A stretch of DNA of 64,000 nt from Mesorhizobium loti (GCF_003148495.1 NZ_QGGH01000002.1:1-64000), one strand, 5' to 3'. Shown: positions 1 through 9,069, numbered from the stretch's first letter. A program made the numbers and translations. Notes: generated by a model not told the origin, from the letters alone.

Positions 1-80
1 AACGCGAAACCGAGCGTGCCTGATAGAACAGATGTGGCGACCAGTGCGCCGAGCAGTTTCCTGAAATGAGGTTTGGTCAT
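1..80 (-). CDS. Start of an exported protein (partial, cut by left edge)
   Basis: Only the first 26 codons lie in the window. They read as an ATG preceded by a GGAGG ribosome site 7 bases upstream, then a classic Sec signal peptide: a short basic start (Lys3, Arg8, Lys9), a hydrophobic stretch rich in Leu, Val and Ala, and small residues near the end of what is visible. In this gene environment such a start most often belongs to a periplasmic solute-binding protein, but that is inference from context. The mature part is outside the window, so no function can be assigned. Confidence 0.6.
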   Translation of the reverse strand, partial: MTKPHFRKLLGALVATSVLSGTLGFA

Positions 81-380
81 TTCTGCCTCCGTTGATAGCG
101 GACTTAATTCTATCAAATATATAGAAAAGAAATGCATTCATCCGAAAGGGCAGACGTGCCGCGTCAGATAATCCAAAAGGAGAATCTTGCCTAAGACCTG
201 CCAAAAGTCATGCCGCACGCGATGTGGGGGTGTCCGCTGGCGTGTGATGGAAGCAGCCCGGTGCACAAGGTCTGACGAACTCCACCGCCACGAAGGCCAT
301 GCGCCGGCCGCGGACTTTTTTGTGGGAAGAACTTCCTCATTACAATCGTTTTCGGAGGGTTGAGCAACGGGGCTGGAAAA
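81..380. promoter_or_regulatory. Divergent intergenic region with an operator-like inverted repeat
   Basis: This 300-base gap separates the exported-protein start on the minus strand from the small gene on the plus strand. It contains TTCTAT-N7-ATAGAA at 108-126, an AT-rich inverted repeat 28 bases upstream of the minus-strand ATG, where an operator or promoter of that gene would be expected. No gene, RNA or terminator was seen in the rest of the gap. Confidence 0.35.
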
Positions 381-572
381 ATGTCTCAGAATGACGCGGA
401 CCTGTGCGCCCGGGCGCGCGCACGGGGCATCACGATCTATCAGCGTTCAAAGACAGTATGGATTGCGGCAGGAGCCTATCGGGGGCGAGATTTTGAAGTG
501 AAAGGACGTTCTCCAGGAATGGCGCTCGCATTCTGGAGGGAAGCCGCCCGGTATAGAGGGTCGGGCATATAG
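381..572 (+). CDS. Small hypothetical protein, 63 aa
   Basis: A short basic protein with no recognised domain. It is rich in Arg and aromatic residues in its second half and has the look of a small conserved rhizobial hypothetical protein. ATG at 381 is preferred over the in-frame TTG at 360, because the GGAGGG at 354-359 touches that TTG and cannot serve it. However, the same GGAGGG is about 20 bases from the ATG, so no start has a well-spaced ribosome site. The gene is therefore only moderately supported; it stands alone between two divergent or convergent units. Confidence 0.4.
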   Translation: MSQNDADLCARARARGITIYQRSKTVWIAAGAYRGRDFEVKGRSPGMALAFWREAARYRGSGI

Positions 573-702
573 ACCGATCCGGGCTCTGAAGCGCGTCGCA
601 CGGCAGTGGATCCCGTCGATAGGCCTCAAGTCATCTTGTGCGCGTCGTTATCCGCCGCGCATTGGTCGATATGCATCGGTTGGGCCGAAGTTGTACCGAA
701 GC

Positions 703-1266
703 TCAAGAACTGATCCGCACCCACTTCCCGCTGGCGGACTGCGACTGTCGGGCAAAATAATGGTACGAAGTGTGTGACCAATCGCGGATGGCGCTGCCAC
801 GGTTATCCAGGATCAAGTCTCCCTTGTCGGTTCGCACCGTAAGCACCGTGTGACCCTCGCCGCCGAGTGAAGCGACCGTCAAAAGCAGGGCCGAAGCCGG
901 CCATCCACGCTTCAAAAGCTCGCTCTTTTTCAGGATCGCAATATCCTCGCAATCACCCTGCTTGGTCGGTAGACGCCAATCATCGGCACTGCCTGCCGTG
1001 ACGAGGTCACTACGCTCCTCGATCCTGCGATTAACGGATGTGTTCACGGCGTCGAGTTCGGCCTTGCGTGCCGGTGTCAGCGTCACCAGCTTGACCTGCC
1101 CGTTGGTGCTGCAGAGGCTTGGGTGGCTCGAACAGAAGACCCGGGCGGCCGGCGGTGGGAATGCATACCCCTTTGTGACCATCGCAGGGCTGGTTTTGGT
1201 TGTCTGCATGGTTTCACTGCAACCAGTTACCGCCACAGCTACGGCAACAAGCGTAGCGAAACGCAT
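703..1266 (-). CDS. Transglutaminase-like cysteine protease lipoprotein (BTLCP family)
   Basis: A 187-residue predicted lipoprotein: a short hydrophobic signal ends in the lipobox V-T-G-C (Cys about residue 16). The mature part carries the signature of bacterial transglutaminase-like cysteine proteinases (BTLCP): Cys in QGDCEDIA, His in GEGHTVL and Asp in LILDNR form the expected Cys-His-Asp triad, in the usual order and spacing. Length fits the family. BTLCP proteins are common in Rhizobiales and are thought to process periplasmic substrates; the target here is unknown. The preferred start is ATG at 1266, which follows GGAG by about 10 bases; an adjacent GTG lies one codon upstream. It stands alone, divergent from the repeat protein at 1440. 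Confidence 0.8.
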   Translation of the reverse strand: MRFATLVAVAVAVTGCSETMQTTKTSPAMVTKGYAFPPPAARVFCSSHPSLCSTNGQVKLVTLTPARKAELDAVNTSVNRRIEERSDLVTAGSADDWRLPTKQGDCEDIAILKKSELLKRGWPASALLLTVASLGGEGHTVLTVRTDKGDLILDNRGSAIRDWSHTSYHYFARQSQSASGKWVRISS

Positions 1267-1439
1267 CACCTACCATCTCCTTTCGTTGTCAAGTCGCCAA
1301 CAAGCCTCGCAGAAATTGGTAAATCAATCCTTAAAAAGGTATTTTCCGCCAATATACATAACAATATGTTACCAAACTGCGGAAATTGGTTGATAGCGCT
1401 TTGGTTTGGGGCCGGGTGCGTTTTCCGTTGGAGGAAGAA

Positions 1440-1928
1440 ATGCTGCGATATATGGCTTGGAGGGGCAGGTACCGCTCAGCTTTACTCATTTCATCTGCGC
1501 TTATAACTGCAAATTGGGTGAGTTGTACTCAAGCAGAGGAGAGTATTAGGCCGCGGTTGACGGCAGCTCAGTGTCAACCACTTACCGATGCCAACTATGC
1601 GCGGTGTTGTATCGCGATAAATCGCAGGAGTATCCTTTCCTCGGACCAAATCGAGCAATGCCCACCTATCACCACCTCGCTCATTGCGACCACGCTTGCA
1701 CGTTCCGGCGACAACAACGGTCCTGGCGGTGGAGATGATCCGAGCGGTGGCGGCGATCCCGGTGGCAAGGGCGGCGACAATGGCGGCAAGACCGGCGACG
1801 ATGGCGGCAAGACCGGCGATAACGGCGGCAAGAGCGGCGACGACGGCGGCAAGAGCGGTGATAACGGTGGCAAGAGCGGCGATAACGGTGGCAGAGGTGG
1901 CGACTCCGGGCGCGGCTCCGGCAACTAG
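1440..1928 (+). CDS. Exported Gly/Asp-rich repeat protein
   Basis: A 162-residue protein of unknown function. ATG at 1440 follows GGAGG by 5 bases, so it is preferred over the upstream TTG at 1386. Residues 1-35 look like a signal peptide (basic start, hydrophobic core). Residues 36-85 are a short cysteine-containing region with a C-C pair and two further Cys. The C-terminal third is low complexity, with six clean heptads GGKxGDx (x is G, T or S; then N or D) and a degraded seventh ending in GRGSGN. Gly/Asp repeats recall calcium-binding or flexible surface segments, but the spacing is not the RTX nonapeptide. No partner gene is evident. Confidence 0.6.
   Translation: MLRYMAWRGRYRSALLISSALITANWVSCTQAEESIRPRLTAAQCQPLTDANYARCCIAINRRSILSSDQIEQCPPITTSLIATTLARSGDNNGPGGGDDPSGGGDPGGKGGDNGGKTGDDGGKTGDNGGKSGDDGGKSGDNGGKSGDNGGRGGDSGRGSGN
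1761..1907 (+). repeat. 21-bp tandem repeats encoding GGKxGDx heptads
   Basis: Six in-frame 21-base units (1761-1886) plus a diverged seventh (1887-1907). The unit is kept at the protein level (GGK, then G/T/S, GD, then N/D), while third positions vary between ggc and ggt. This argues for protein-level selection after expansion rather than a very recent duplication. Copy number is likely to differ between strains. Confidence 0.8.
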
Positions 1929-2080
1929 TTTTGAATCCGGCGACTAGGCTCGGATGTTGCTGAAGCCCCTGTAATATCCGCTTCGCGCCTGACTGATGCG
2001 ATCCAATTTAGTAAGGCGCGTCGCGTTCCAACCGGTTCAAGCGACGCGCTCTGGGACCAGCGTTGGCGCTTGGCCGGACA

Positions 2081-2108
2081 ACAGGCCAAGTCGAACGGGC
2101 CAAGTCGA
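2081..2108. repeat. 14-bp tandem direct repeat upstream of the ArsR-type gene
   Basis: Two adjacent 14-base units, ACAGGCCAAGTCGA and ACGGGCCAAGTCGA, differ at one position. They end 36 bases before the preferred start of the NolR-like regulator, so they could be an autoregulatory site, or simply a slippage duplication. Confidence 0.45.
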
Positions 2109-2144
2109 ATGCAGCACAATCGCGAAGAATTTTCCATCAGGCGA

Positions 2145-2516
2145 ATGCATCGTGCCAATGTTCTACAGGCGAACTCCCTGAATCCGGGGAGGTTCATTAG
2201 CCATGCGCAGCCAGTGGCTGCATTTCTGTCGCTTCTAGGCAATGAGAGAAGACTTCTGATTCTGAGCCATTTGACAGAAGGTGAAGTCTCGGTTGGTGAA
2301 CTGGCTGTGCGAGTCGGACTTAGCAAGAGCGCTCTATCTCAACATCTGAGTAAGCTGCGCAAATACAAACTGGTCTCCACCAGGCGTCACCGACAGACCA
2401 TCTATTATTCTTGTGACCTTGGCATCATTCAGAAAATCACCCAGATAACCGACGGGGCCGCGGGTCTGGCAGCAGTCGCGCGGACCGAGAAGCGTCGCGG
2501 GCCCTCCGCCGCATAA
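2145..2516 (+). CDS. ArsR-family winged-helix regulator, NolR-like
   Basis: A transcription factor of about 123 residues with a single ArsR-type winged-helix domain. The N-terminal helix (AAFLSLLGNERRLLIL), the recognition-helix region (GLSKSALSQHLSKLR) and the wing (LVSTRRHRQTIYY) closely match the pattern of NolR, the rhizobial regulator of nodulation and growth-phase genes. The Cys pair typical of metal-sensing ArsR proteins is absent, which also fits NolR. Start is uncertain: ATG 2145 gives a NolR-like length but only a weak AGG before it; ATG 2109 and TTG 2070 are in frame upstream. Whether it is the orthologue or a paralogue cannot be decided here. Confidence 0.75.
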   Translation: MHRANVLQANSLNPGRFISHAQPVAAFLSLLGNERRLLILSHLTEGEVSVGELAVRVGLSKSALSQHLSKLRKYKLVSTRRHRQTIYYSCDLGIIQKITQITDGAAGLAAVARTEKRRGPSAA

Positions 2517-2923
2517 GTTGGTCACGTCGATGCCGGAACCCGTACCAGTCGTGATGGCGAGCATTCGAGTAATCTCGCAGGAATCGATCGGGATCGACGG
2601 CCTATGACGTGGCCAGCGCGCGCACGCAGCAGATAGGGCGCGCGTATTTTCCGTTTCAACGTCAGTCAGCAGTGCCAACGTGGCTTCCCGGCACGACGCC
2701 TGGTGCGTGATCCAAACCGGCGGTTAGGCATGCAACGATGCGGGTGGTCTGCGATCTATTAGTCGATCGTGGTAGAGCTTTTGCCGAGGCACTGTTAGAG
2801 TTCCCGACATGACAGGGCGAGATCGGCGCGGCGCATCTGCCAGGAAGACTCTTCCAGCAACGCGGCGAAGGTTCAGGAGCGGGTGGTCGCCTGTGCTGGG
2901 GCAAAAGGGACTGGGGCTCGAAC
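2517..2923. other. Intergenic region, no gene seen
   Basis: About 400 bases between the regulator and the cyclase-like gene. Short open frames here lack ribosome sites and protein-like composition. No clear hairpin followed by a T-run was seen. It presumably holds the promoter of the gene at 2924. Confidence 0.5.
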
Positions 2924-4696
2924 ATGGCTGAACGGAACTACACCCGTCAGCTAGCGACAATCATGTCTATCGATGCCGTGGGATTCTCGCGGCTGATGGG
3001 TCTTGACGATGAATCGGCCGTCGCTGCGTTCGAGGAGCGGCGCGACATCATCGCCGACAGTTGCAGTACCTTTGGCGGCCGCACCTTCGGCGATGCCGGC
3101 GACAGCATCATGGCCGAATTCGGCAATCCGATCGAGGCGCTGCGCGCGGCGTTCGATTTTCAGGGCCGCATTGTCGCGCTCAACTCATCGGTCGACGAAG
3201 CCATGCGCATGCCCTTTCGCGCCGGCATCAACACCGGTGACGTCATCGTCCGGGACGGCCGGCTCTATGGGGACGACGTCAACATCGCCGCCAGGATCCA
3301 GGAGTTCGCGCCGCACGATGGTCTCGCCGTCTCGGAAACGACCTGGCACCATGTGAAGGACAAGACGGCGGCCGAGTTCACCGATCTTGGCGAATTCATG
3401 CTGAAGAACATCGCCCTGCCGGTGCGCGTTCTGATCGCCGGGCGCATTGGCAGCGGGGCATCACCGGCGTCGTTGGTCTCGGCCACGCTTCCCGTCAATG
3501 GTCACCAGAAGCTGTCGTCCAAAGGTCCGCCCGCGATCGCCGTGCTGCCGTTCCAGGGCCATGGAGGCGAGCGCGACGTCGGTTACATTGCCGACGGCAT
3601 AGCCGAAGACATCATCTACGGCCTTTCCAACAGCAGGTGGCTCTCGGTGATCGCCAAGAGCTCCAGTTTCCAGTTTCGCGATGACACTTTGGGAACGCGG
3701 GTAATAGGCAACGCTCTTGGTGCGCGCTACATCGTCAGCGGCACGCTGACGCACAATGGCGGGCAGATCCGTCTGAGCACCTCGCTTGCCGACGTCTCAA
3801 ATGGGCGATTGGTGTGGTCGCAGCGCTTCGACCGGGCCCTGGTCGACATCTTCAGTCTGCGCGACCAGATCGGCGCCGAGATCGTTTCGATCCTCGATAA
3901 GGAGGTCGACCGGGCCGAACAGGCGCGGACCTTCCAAGTGCCGTGGGAAAGTCTGGAAACATGGCAATTGGTGCGGCGCGGACGCTGGCATATGAACCGG
4001 CGCACTCGCGGCGACACAGAAATCGCACTGGAGTTCTTCGAAAAGGCCTACCGGGACGATCCGAACTCGAGCGCGGTGCTGAACGAACTGGCATGGTGGT
4101 ATTTCTGGCGGGCCTGGCTGCGGTTCGGCGACAGCGACGATCTGGACAAGGTCCAGCAGTATGCGCGCAAGGCCTTGCTGATGGACAGCCTGGATGCCCG
4201 CCCGCACGCTCATCTCGGCGTTATCGACATCATGAGGGGACGGCCCGGATCGGCGGTCGATCATCTCGATGAAGCGCTTCATATCAATCCAAGCTTCGCC
4301 TTTGCGCGCTCGGCGATGGGCAGTGCGCGCCTGCTGCTCGGCGATGCCGCTGGTGCGATACCGTTCTTTGTCGATACGGAGCGACTGAGCCCCTTCGACC
4401 TCTATCGGTTCCATAACCTGGGGGAATTGGCCGCCGCTTACAGCTTCGTCGAGGATTGGCCATCCGCGATCTCCACTGCGGACCGATCGCTCGATCTGTC
4501 GCCCGGCTATTTTTATTCCCGGTTCCTGAAGATCGGCGCCTTGACGAGAAGCGGGCGCATGCAGGAGGCCACGCGGGAACTGGCTATACTCATGACCAGA
4601 CATCCGGATTTTTCGGAGCAAAGGGTGCGCTGGATACCGTTTGCCGACAAGGCGGCAAACGAATTTCTCATCGCCAATTTTGAACTGGCCAAATGA
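2924..4696 (+). CDS. Class III cyclase-like / TolB-like / TPR protein
   Basis: A 590-residue cytoplasmic protein in three parts. Residues 8-170 form a class III nucleotide cyclase homology domain. Metal-binding Asp17 (IDAVGF) and Asp60 (AGDSIMAEF) are present, as are Asp117 (purine position), Asn120 and Arg124 (YGDDVNIAAR). The Lys that normally precedes the second Asp by four residues is replaced by Gly56, so ATP specificity or activity is in doubt. Residues 200-335 match the TolB/FlgO-like module seen in such proteins (AIAVLPF, then GIAEDIIYGLS). Residues 340-590 are TPR-type helical repeats. Rhizobia carry many members of this architecture. It precedes the P450-peroxidase gene by 140 bases on the same strand, and a cNMP-type Crp regulator lies just beyond that gene. 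Confidence 0.8.
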   Translation: MAERNYTRQLATIMSIDAVGFSRLMGLDDESAVAAFEERRDIIADSCSTFGGRTFGDAGDSIMAEFGNPIEALRAAFDFQGRIVALNSSVDEAMRMPFRAGINTGDVIVRDGRLYGDDVNIAARIQEFAPHDGLAVSETTWHHVKDKTAAEFTDLGEFMLKNIALPVRVLIAGRIGSGASPASLVSATLPVNGHQKLSSKGPPAIAVLPFQGHGGERDVGYIADGIAEDIIYGLSNSRWLSVIAKSSSFQFRDDTLGTRVIGNALGARYIVSGTLTHNGGQIRLSTSLADVSNGRLVWSQRFDRALVDIFSLRDQIGAEIVSILDKEVDRAEQARTFQVPWESLETWQLVRRGRWHMNRRTRGDTEIALEFFEKAYRDDPNSSAVLNELAWWYFWRAWLRFGDSDDLDKVQQYARKALLMDSLDARPHAHLGVIDIMRGRPGSAVDHLDEALHINPSFAFARSAMGSARLLLGDAAGAIPFFVDTERLSPFDLYRFHNLGELAAAYSFVEDWPSAISTADRSLDLSPGYFYSRFLKIGALTRSGRMQEATRELAILMTRHPDFSEQRVRWIPFADKAANEFLIANFELAK

Positions 4697-4836
4697 CATG
4701 CAGCGAGCGGTGCGTAATCGAGGTGGCGGAACACCGACAACTGTGAAAACATTCACATACGCGAGACGGCTGCAAACCTAGGCCTTTGGGTAGCCGGCAT
4801 CGCAATGACGTGGACAGCCGGGGGGCCAGACCGCGC

Positions 4837-7800
4837 ATGATCAGGATAAAGTATTTCGATGCCATCCGGGCAGGACAGAAAAGCCAGCGTCCGCTGTCTG
4901 AAATGCCGCCATTTGACCTGGGACGCCTCCGCTCCAAGGGCGTCGCGTCGCGCATAGCTGGCTTTCTCTTCAATGATCCGCGCTGGGCGCTGGCGCTGCT
5001 GCGCCGGTTCTGGCCCAATCTCGCCATAGGCAATTTCCTGCTCGTGACCAGGAACGCCGACGTTCGCGACATATTGGAGCGCGGGGATGAATTCGAGACG
5101 CCATACGGGCCGGAGATGACCGAACTGGCGCGCGGATCGAACTTCATTCTCGGCATGCAGGACGGCGCCGACTACCGGCGCATGAAATCGTCGGTGCTGA
5201 GCGCTTTCCCCCCGGCAGAAATCGAGGCCTTGGTCAGGCCGATCGCCGCGCAGCATTCACAAGACATCATGACACGCGCCAGCCCCGGCTTCGACGCGAT
5301 CGCGGATCTTATGAAGATCGTTCCGGTGCGCATCTGCCGCGATTATTTCGGCCTCGAGATCGATGATGAATCCGAGTTTGCCGATTGGGCCATGGCGTTG
5401 AGCGCGCTGTTCTTTTCGGATCCAACGGCGAGCCCGGTCACGCGCCAGCTTGCGGTGGTGGCCGGCGACCGGCTGATCAAGATCATCGACCGCTCCATCG
5501 ACGCGATCCGGGAGAAGGGGGCCAAGGATGAGCAGCCGCTGGCAAGGCTGGTCCGCCTGCTGGATCAGGATCGCCTGTCGCTGCCCGACATTCATTCGAT
5601 CATGCTCGGCATGATCGCCGGCTTTGTTCCAACCAATGTGCTCGCTGGCAGCAACTGCCTCGACGTGATCCTGTCCCGCAGTGATGCGCGGCAGGCTATC
5701 GATGCAGCCTTGGCCAGCAACGACACCGGCGGACTGGACAAGGCCATTCTGGAAGCCATGCGCTTCAAGCCAATCTGGATTGGCCCCTGGCGCTACACCG
5801 TGCGCGACGCAACCATCGCCAGGGGCACGCGCCGCGAGCGTCTGGTGAAGGCCGGGACGGTGGTCATGCCGGCAACGCTGTCGGCGATGTTCGATCCTGA
5901 GGCGGTGCAGAGGCCCAACCACTTCGACACGTCGCGCCCGCATCGCGATTACCTAGTCTTCGGCTACGGCATTCATCAATGCATTGGCGCCGAAATCGCC
6001 AGGATCCAGATTGGCGAGAGTCTTCGCGCCCTGTTTCAGAAGGACAATGTCCGACGTGTGCGCGGCAAAGCCGGCAGGATGACGCATGTCGGCGCGTATC
6101 CGGACGGCCTTAAGGTCGATTTCGAGCGGCCCGCTCTTTGCCGCACGGTCACCCACTCTATGGTCACGGTGATATGCCCGATTACCCGGTCGGCGTCACT
6201 GGACGCCATCCGCGGCCAGGTCGCCGGATTTGGCAATCCTGCCAGCGACGAGATCCGTGCCGCGCTCAATACCGCCGGCACCATCCATTTCGCCAGCTTG
6301 GCTGTCGTCCCAACTGGCGAGGCGGGCAATGCCTCGGCTGATGGGGAAGGAGCGCTTGTTCTGGAGATATCTGGCGACGGCAGCACCGACGACGTCATCA
6401 ACGCCATTACCCATGCCATCGGTCATAGGCTGCGGCCGATCTTCAAGGACGTGTGTGATCTTCGTGACGAAGACACGCTGGACAATTTCCTGCGCAAGCA
6501 CAATGTCGAGATATCCCCGTCCTTCGGCAGCAACGCCGGATTGGTCTTTTCCGGCACGCCGGGCCATTCGGTGCAGCGCATCCTGGCCGAAGCCGAACTT
6601 GCTGATGCCGTTCGGCCCGTGGTCGAGCAGCCGGGCGCCGCCCATGGCGGGGCGGCCGCCATGCTTGACGAAGCCCGCCGGCATGTCCGATCCCTGGGAA
6701 AATTCGACTGGGCATTCGAGCCTGCCGAAAGCCTGCTCGAACGGCCGCCCGGAAAATGGTGGCAAGCCATAACGACCACGCTGCTGGCGCCGGCCGTGCT
6801 GGCCACTGTTGCCGCAGTGGTGCTTGCCTGTTGGCGGATGACCTACGTGCTGGTGTTCGGCGATCCGCCAGGTGTCACTTTCGGCAGCGTTGTCATAGCC
6901 GGCACGGCGCTTTTGCTGACTGTGCTTGGAATTCTGGCGCTGGCAGCCCTGATCCTCGGCCTGTGCTTTCTCGCCTTGCGGCGCCTCGAAGACATTGATC
7001 GCCCGCACAGCACGCCGGTCGACCTCGGCGCCCTCGACAAGATTCTGGCCCACGAGGACCAGCCTGGACAAGCCCAGAACCATCTGACGGCGATCTCGAC
7101 AATGAAGGTTGGAACGTTGCGCAGGCTGGCGCTCAGGCTGTCGTTCTACCTGATCTCGATCTCGGCACAGAAGGTCTTCAAGCCAGGGTTCCTTGCCACC
7201 ATCAACACCATCCACTTCGCCCGCTGGGTGCTGTTGCCCGGCACCAACAGGCTGATGTTCCTCTCCAACTATGGTGGTAGCTGGGAGAGCTATCTCGAGG
7301 ATTTCATCGCCAAGGCCGCTGCCGGCCTGACCGGCGTATGGAGCAACACCGAAGGTTATCCGCGCACGCGCTGGCTCTTCCTCGATGGCGCGCGCGACGG
7401 CGACCGTTTCAAGCGCTGGGCGCGGCGGCAGCAGGTGCCGACCTTGTTCTGGTATTCGGCTTACCCTGGTCTCAACACGACGCGCATCCGCGCCAATTCC
7501 AGAATCAGGCTTGGCATCGCCTCTGCAACGAGCAGTGAAGCTCGTGACTGGTTGAGCCTGTTCGGATCCCTGCCGCGCCCGCAAACAAGGAAGGCAGAGG
7601 CCGGCAGCCCCGCTGCGTCCACCCCGTTGCCTCTCGAACAATTAGAAACCGGCGAGATACAGTCCCTGTTCTTCGGCCCGTTCGGATCGCTGGGGCATGC
7701 CCATATGCTGGCGATCGCCGTGCCCGAGAACCTTTCCAGGGCCAGGCGCAAGGCCTGGCTGGAGTTCATCGTCGAGCAGACCAGCTTCGGCGACGGCGTG

Positions 7801-9069
7801 CCGTCGGCGCGGGCGATGACGGTTGCGTTCGGTCCCGATGGTCTTCGCCGTCTCGGACTGGATGGCGGCGTCGACGACAAGCCGCTGGACACATTCCCCG
7901 TCGCCTTTCGCCACGGCATGGGCAATCCCGAGCGCAGCCGCATTCTGGACGATGTCGGCGAAAGCGTGCCGGACAAGTGGCAGTGGGGTTCGCCGCAAAA
8001 GCCCGTTGACGTGGTGGTGGTTTGCTATGCCGAAAGTTCGGAGAAGCTGAAGACGGAGATCGGTACCGCAAAGAGAAAGATGACAGCCGCAGGCATGAAC
8101 CTCGTTTCGGACCTGGCGCTGGCGGTAAAGCGCGACGGCAAACGCGCGGTCGAGCATTTTGGTTTCGTCGACGGTGTCTCGCAACCGATCGTCAGGGGAA
8201 CCGCCCGCGCCAACATCGGTGCCGCACCCATGCATCTTGTCGCGCCCGGTGAGTTTTTGTTCGGCTATCGCGACGAGCACGGTTTCTATCCGGCGTCGCC
8301 CTCCGTCGAGGCGTCGCTCGACCGGACGGGCATCCTGTCGGCGGTGCGCCGCAACCGGCAGATACCCGGCCTGCCGCCGCCACCGCGCGACTTCGGCCGC
8401 AACGGCACCTTCCTCGTCATGCGCCAGTTCGAGCAGCACGTCGACACCTTCAACGACTATTGCAAGGCAGCGGCTATTCAGGCGGCCAGCGAAACCGACA
8501 ACCCGGCGATTACCCCGCGCTGGGTCGCCGCCAAGATGCTTGGCCGCTGGCCCGACGGCACCTCGCTGGTGCGCAATCCGGACGGCCGACCGGGTCGCAG
8601 TGCCGATAATGATTTTGCCTTCGGCATCGAAGATCCCCAAGGACACCGCTGCCCGCTGGGCGCCCATGTTCGGCGGTCGAATCCTCGCGATTCGCTGGGG
8701 GAGGACCGTGAAACGCAGATCAGGATCGGCAAGCGCCACCGGATCATCCGGGTGGGCCGCAGCTACGAGAAACAGGACAAGAAGGGCAAGGTCGAAAAGG
8801 GGCTGCTCTTCATGTGCCTCAACGCCGATATCGAGCGGCAGTACGAATTCATCCAGCAAACCTGGGTGTCGTCGACTTCATTCCAGGGGCTTGTTGCCGA
8901 AAAAGACCCGACGATTGGTTCGCGCGACAGTGCCGGCAGGTTCACCATTCCATCCTGGGAAAAGGTCACGGTGCTGAAAGGCATCCCTCAATTCGTTACC
9001 ACTCGGGGAGGCGGATATTTCTTCATGCCGAGCCGGTCGGCACTACGCTTTCTGATTTCGCGACTCTGA
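4837..9069 (+). CDS. Cytochrome P450 - membrane domain - DyP-type peroxidase fusion
   Basis: A single 1,410-residue frame with two heme-enzyme domains. Residues 1-430 are a P450: ExxR in EAMRF, heme ligand Cys382 in FGYGIHQCIG. The I-helix reads AGFVPT, so the usual acid-alcohol pair is Val-Pro. Residues 433-640 are an unassigned alpha/beta region. Two membrane spans follow (about 643-667 and 683-713), then a conserved-looking linker domain rich in Trp and Tyr (about 740-900). Residues 939-1410 are a DyP-type peroxidase: GFVDG with catalytic Asp1112, proximal His1277 in CPLGAH followed by NPRD, and a distal-Arg motif HRIIRVGRSY at 1301-1310. ATG 4837, about 12 bases after a G-run, is preferred over the TTG at 4786. 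A peroxide-driven oxidation coupled across the two hemes is inferred, and the substrate is unknown; a lipid is possible because of the membrane anchor. Confidence 0.85.
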   Translation: MIRIKYFDAIRAGQKSQRPLSEMPPFDLGRLRSKGVASRIAGFLFNDPRWALALLRRFWPNLAIGNFLLVTRNADVRDILERGDEFETPYGPEMTELARGSNFILGMQDGADYRRMKSSVLSAFPPAEIEALVRPIAAQHSQDIMTRASPGFDAIADLMKIVPVRICRDYFGLEIDDESEFADWAMALSALFFSDPTASPVTRQLAVVAGDRLIKIIDRSIDAIREKGAKDEQPLARLVRLLDQDRLSLPDIHSIMLGMIAGFVPTNVLAGSNCLDVILSRSDARQAIDAALASNDTGGLDKAILEAMRFKPIWIGPWRYTVRDATIARGTRRERLVKAGTVVMPATLSAMFDPEAVQRPNHFDTSRPHRDYLVFGYGIHQCIGAEIARIQIGESLRALFQKDNVRRVRGKAGRMTHVGAYPDGLKVDFERPALCRTVTHSMVTVICPITRSASLDAIRGQVAGFGNPASDEIRAALNTAGTIHFASLAVVPTGEAGNASADGEGALVLEISGDGSTDDVINAITHAIGHRLRPIFKDVCDLRDEDTLDNFLRKHNVEISPSFGSNAGLVFSGTPGHSVQRILAEAELADAVRPVVEQPGAAHGGAAAMLDEARRHVRSLGKFDWAFEPAESLLERPPGKWWQAITTTLLAPAVLATVAAVVLACWRMTYVLVFGDPPGVTFGSVVIAGTALLLTVLGILALAALILGLCFLALRRLEDIDRPHSTPVDLGALDKILAHEDQPGQAQNHLTAISTMKVGTLRRLALRLSFYLISISAQKVFKPGFLATINTIHFARWVLLPGTNRLMFLSNYGGSWESYLEDFIAKAAAGLTGVWSNTEGYPRTRWLFLDGARDGDRFKRWARRQQVPTLFWYSAYPGLNTTRIRANSRIRLGIASATSSEARDWLSLFGSLPRPQTRKAEAGSPAASTPLPLEQLETGEIQSLFFGPFGSLGHAHMLAIAVPENLSRARRKAWLEFIVEQTSFGDGVPSARAMTVAFGPDGLRRLGLDGGVDDKPLDTFPVAFRHGMGNPERSRILDDVGESVPDKWQWGSPQKPVDVVVVCYAESSEKLKTEIGTAKRKMTAAGMNLVSDLALAVKRDGKRAVEHFGFVDGVSQPIVRGTARANIGAAPMHLVAPGEFLFGYRDEHGFYPASPSVEASLDRTGILSAVRRNRQIPGLPPPPRDFGRNGTFLVMRQFEQHVDTFNDYCKAAAIQAASETDNPAITPRWVAAKMLGRWPDGTSLVRNPDGRPGRSADNDFAFGIEDPQGHRCPLGAHVRRSNPRDSLGEDRETQIRIGKRHRIIRVGRSYEKQDKKGKVEKGLLFMCLNADIERQYEFIQQTWVSSTSFQGLVAEKDPTIGSRDSAGRFTIPSWEKVTVLKGIPQFVTTRGGGYFFMPSRSALRFLISRL

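Noticed and set aside
1761..1907. CRISPR or RTX-type repeat array
   Set aside because: The repeats are in-frame 21-base coding units without spacers, and the heptad differs from the RTX nonapeptide.
1595..1924. Minus-strand proline-rich repeat protein
   Set aside because: It is the complement of the GGKxGDx repeats; the plus frame has the signal peptide and ribosome site.
6196..8859. Two minus-strand frames opposite the P450-DyP gene
   Set aside because: They are GC-rich shadows; the plus strand has intact heme motifs on both sides of them.
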